DNA from: Bradyrhizobium algeriense
Lineage (GTDB): Bacteria; Pseudomonadota; Alphaproteobacteria; Rhizobiales; Xanthobacteraceae
Direction of reading: 5' to 3'
Assembly (NCBI RefSeq): GCF_003062295.1
Contig: NZ_PYCN01000004.1
Span: 346,033-410,032, forward strand
Length of the DNA: 64,000 bases
The notes beneath the pieces are model-generated. The model made no database searches. It was not told the origin of the DNA and worked only from the letters and a program-made list of their open reading frames with translations. Each line of letters begins with the position of its first letter. Position 1 is the stretch's first letter. This document shows, in pieces, positions 62,292 to 64,000 of this stretch. The position numbers were made by a program, and so were the translations under genes.

Positions 62292-63563
62292 CTACTCATA
62301 TCGAAGCGCATCAACCGGATCGAGCCGCGCCGCGCGCCACGATGGATAGAGTGTCGCGAGGAATGACAGCGTCAGCGCCATGATTACAACGGCGGCGGTC
62401 TCGCCAACATCGATCTCCGCCGGCAGCTTCGACAGAAAGTAGAGTTTTGGCGGAAACAATTCAGTATTGGTGAGCCAGGAAAGAAATTGCCGGATCGATT
62501 CGATATTCAGGCAAATCAGCATACCGACGAGAAAACCGGTCAGCGTGCCGGCCACGCCGATTGCGGCGCCCGCGATCAGGAACACCCGCATGATCGATCC
62601 TCGCGAGGCGCCCACGGTGCGCAGAATGGCGATATCGCTGCCCTTGTCCTTTACGAGCATGATCAGGCCCGAGACGATGTTCAGCGCAGCGACCAGCACG
62701 ATCAAGGTCAGGATCAGAAACATGACGTTGCGCTCGACCTGAAGCGCGGCGAAAAACGCCGAGGTACGCCGGCGCCAGTCGACAAGAAACACCGGCCGCC
62801 CGGCAGCTTCGGCCACCGGCCGTCGGAAGCCGTCGACCTTGTCGGGGCTGGCTTCGATGAAAACTTCGATCGCGCTCACGTCATCGGCGCGATTGAAATA
62901 GGCCTGCGCCTCGGCGAGCGGCAGAAAAACCATCACGGAATCATATTCCGACATGTCGATGCTGAACACCGCCGCGACCTTGTAAGGCTTGATACGAGGC
63001 GCAATGGCCTTCGACGTCACGGCTCCGCCGGGTGCTACCAGGGTGATGTTATCGCCGGCACGCAGCGACAATTGATCGGCAAGCCTGCGTCCGATGGCGA
63101 CCCCTTGTCCCTGCTCAAATGCATCCAGCGAGCCCTGCTGGATATTGCTGGCGATCGAGGCGAGCTTGTTGAGATCATCGGGGCGAATACCGCGAACGAG
63201 TACGCCAGAGGCATTGTGCGCCGATGACGCCAGCGCCGGACCGTCCACCACAGGAGCGGCAAGCCGAATGCCTGGAACCTGGCTGATGCGTTCAGTGACG
63301 TCCTGCCAATCCGTCAGCGGCTGTTCGATTGGCTGCACCACGAGATGACCGTTCATGCCGACGATCTTGTCGATCAGTTCCTTGCGAAAGCCGTTCATGA
63401 CGGCCATCACGATAATCAGCGTCGCAACGCCGAGCATGATGCCGAGGAACGAGAAACCGGCAATAACGGAAATGAAGCCTTCCTTGCGACGCGCCCGCAA
63501 GTAGCGCCCTGACACCAGCCATTCGAACGCCGCGAACGGCAGGGGGCGCGGGGATTTTTCCAT
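62292..63563 (-). CDS. LolC/LolE-type lipoprotein-releasing ABC permease
   Basis: A 423-residue inner-membrane protein of the LolC/LolE/FtsX group. The N-terminal helix (SVIAGFSFLGIMLGVATLII) with ISVIAGFSFLGI and MNGFRKELIDKIVG is the LolC/E start. A large periplasmic domain (residues ~65-270) follows, then three helices (NVMFLILTLIVLVAALNIVS; LIAGAAIGVAGTLTGFLVGM; AVVIMALTLSFLATLYPSWR). The conserved SDIAILRTVGAS lies before the second. It extracts lipoproteins for outer-membrane transport with a LolD ATPase, which is not adjacent here. Confidence 0.9.
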   Translation of the reverse strand: MEKSPRPLPFAAFEWLVSGRYLRARRKEGFISVIAGFSFLGIMLGVATLIIVMAVMNGFRKELIDKIVGMNGHLVVQPIEQPLTDWQDVTERISQVPGIRLAAPVVDGPALASSAHNASGVLVRGIRPDDLNKLASIASNIQQGSLDAFEQGQGVAIGRRLADQLSLRAGDNITLVAPGGAVTSKAIAPRIKPYKVAAVFSIDMSEYDSVMVFLPLAEAQAYFNRADDVSAIEVFIEASPDKVDGFRRPVAEAAGRPVFLVDWRRRTSAFFAALQVERNVMFLILTLIVLVAALNIVSGLIMLVKDKGSDIAILRTVGASRGSIMRVFLIAGAAIGVAGTLTGFLVGMLICLNIESIRQFLSWLTNTELFPPKLYFLSKLPAEIDVGETAAVVIMALTLSFLATLYPSWRAARLDPVDALRYE

Positions 63564-63759
63564 GGCCTCACTCTAGCGCGTTTTTGGTACGATTCGAGCG
63601 CTCGCTTCGATGAACAATCTTCATCCACTGCCATATTCCCGCCATGCCTGATCGGGCAGCACGAGCATGCGGGCGTGGAATGAAGCCGGTGACGAGAATG
63701 ATCGACCGCGCTGCGGCCGGCATGAAGCACGACGTCGATGGCGATGTGGGCCTACGGTC

Positions 63760-63990
63760 TCAGAACGATCGCGCCGGCCGGCCTTCGTGTTCGAGAATTA
63801 TGACATCTTCGGCATCGAAGGAAACCGAGCCTAGGATGTCGCCTGGTGTGAAGGTTTTCGGATGCCGGCCCCATGACCCAAATGTATGGTCCGGCCGCGC
63901 GTTGCAAGAGGTTTCGTCAACCTGGCAGATGCGGTCTTGCATCAATGTATCCGGCCTCTGATTGGAGCGTGTGGTGCTCCGGGCCATCAT
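63760..63990 (-). CDS. Possible small hypothetical protein
   Basis: A 76-residue frame (MMARSTTRSNQRPDTLMQDR, then PGDILGSVSFDAEDVIILEH) whose second half looks protein-like. An alternative ATG at residue 17 has a weak gagg 13 bases upstream. No domain recognised. It lies at the right edge, after 196 bases without other genes, so it may also be a chance frame. Confidence 0.35.
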   Translation of the reverse strand: MMARSTTRSNQRPDTLMQDRICQVDETSCNARPDHTFGSWGRHPKTFTPGDILGSVSFDAEDVIILEHEGRPARSF

Positions 63991-64000
63991 GGATATCAGC

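Noticed and set aside
1..64000. CRISPR arrays, rRNA operons, prophage or insertion sequence with DDE transposase
   Set aside because: No regularly spaced identical repeats, rRNA-like sequence, phage structural genes or IS transposase was found; the only transposase-like gene is the RAYT.

Overview
The window looks like a chromosomal segment of a Bradyrhizobium-type alphaproteobacterium (Nitrobacteraceae, Hyphomicrobiales). Support comes from the high G+C, an ALAS-type hemA behind a perfect FixK/FNR half-site pair, the split alphaproteobacterial F0 operon (atpI-B-E-F'-F), the murA / DUF2948 / hisD / UPF0262 / phosphatase / maf / yacG / tRNA-Phe neighbourhood, and many short dispersed palindromes between genes. 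The genus is an inference from these signatures; no database was searched.

Layout. 1-8.8 kb: a GGDEF-EAL regulator cut by the left edge, two tiny secreted proteins, an orphan tricarboxylate-type binding protein, a CHRD/RTX exported protein, and an SDR/TetR divergent pair with duplicated palindromic operators and a broken alcohol dehydrogenase. 9-14.7 kb: tRNA-Phe and housekeeping genes (yacG, maf, LMW-phosphatase-like gene, UPF0262, hisD, DUF2948, murA). 14.9-19.8 kb: oxidoreductase and hydrolase genes, a membrane protein, and a cyclic-nucleotide-binding flavoprotein paired with a UBP-type zinc finger. 20.2-24.1 kb: tRNA-Thr followed by an AAA+ ATPase/subtilase pair resembling IetAS, which reads as an insertion. 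24.2-33.6 kb: HD-GYP protein, secreted GH16 and Tat-exported GH1 glycosidases, MaoC protein, outer-membrane barrel, chemoreceptor and a metallo-beta-lactamase-fold enzyme. 33.7-39.1 kb: a malonate module (MdcA-like CoA transferase plus malonyl-CoA decarboxylase with a divergent LysR) and hemA.

39.3-49.7 kb is an acetate/short-chain-acid sensing and uptake region: a transporter-fused hybrid kinase (CrbS type), its LuxR-type response regulator (CrbR type), a DnaQ-CBS-DUF294 protein, and a DUF4212/ActP-like symporter pair. A REP-associated transposase with a perfect 34-bp inverted repeat sits between the kinase and the regulator. 49.9-54.8 kb holds small membrane proteins, an MHS-family transporter, a YjbQ protein and a DsbA-fold isomerase. 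55-57.7 kb is the ATP synthase F0 operon. 57.7-64 kb carries a periplasmic protein, a GNAT acetyltransferase, an M16 peptidase translationally coupled to thrC, and a LolC/E-type permease.

The most interesting points are the IetAS-like cassette beside tRNA-Thr, the minimal two-enzyme malonate route, the cNMP-flavoprotein that has lost the thioredoxin-reductase CxxC, the RAYT with its matching inverted REPs, and the twin operators of the SDR/TetR pair. No CRISPR array, rRNA or prophage was seen.
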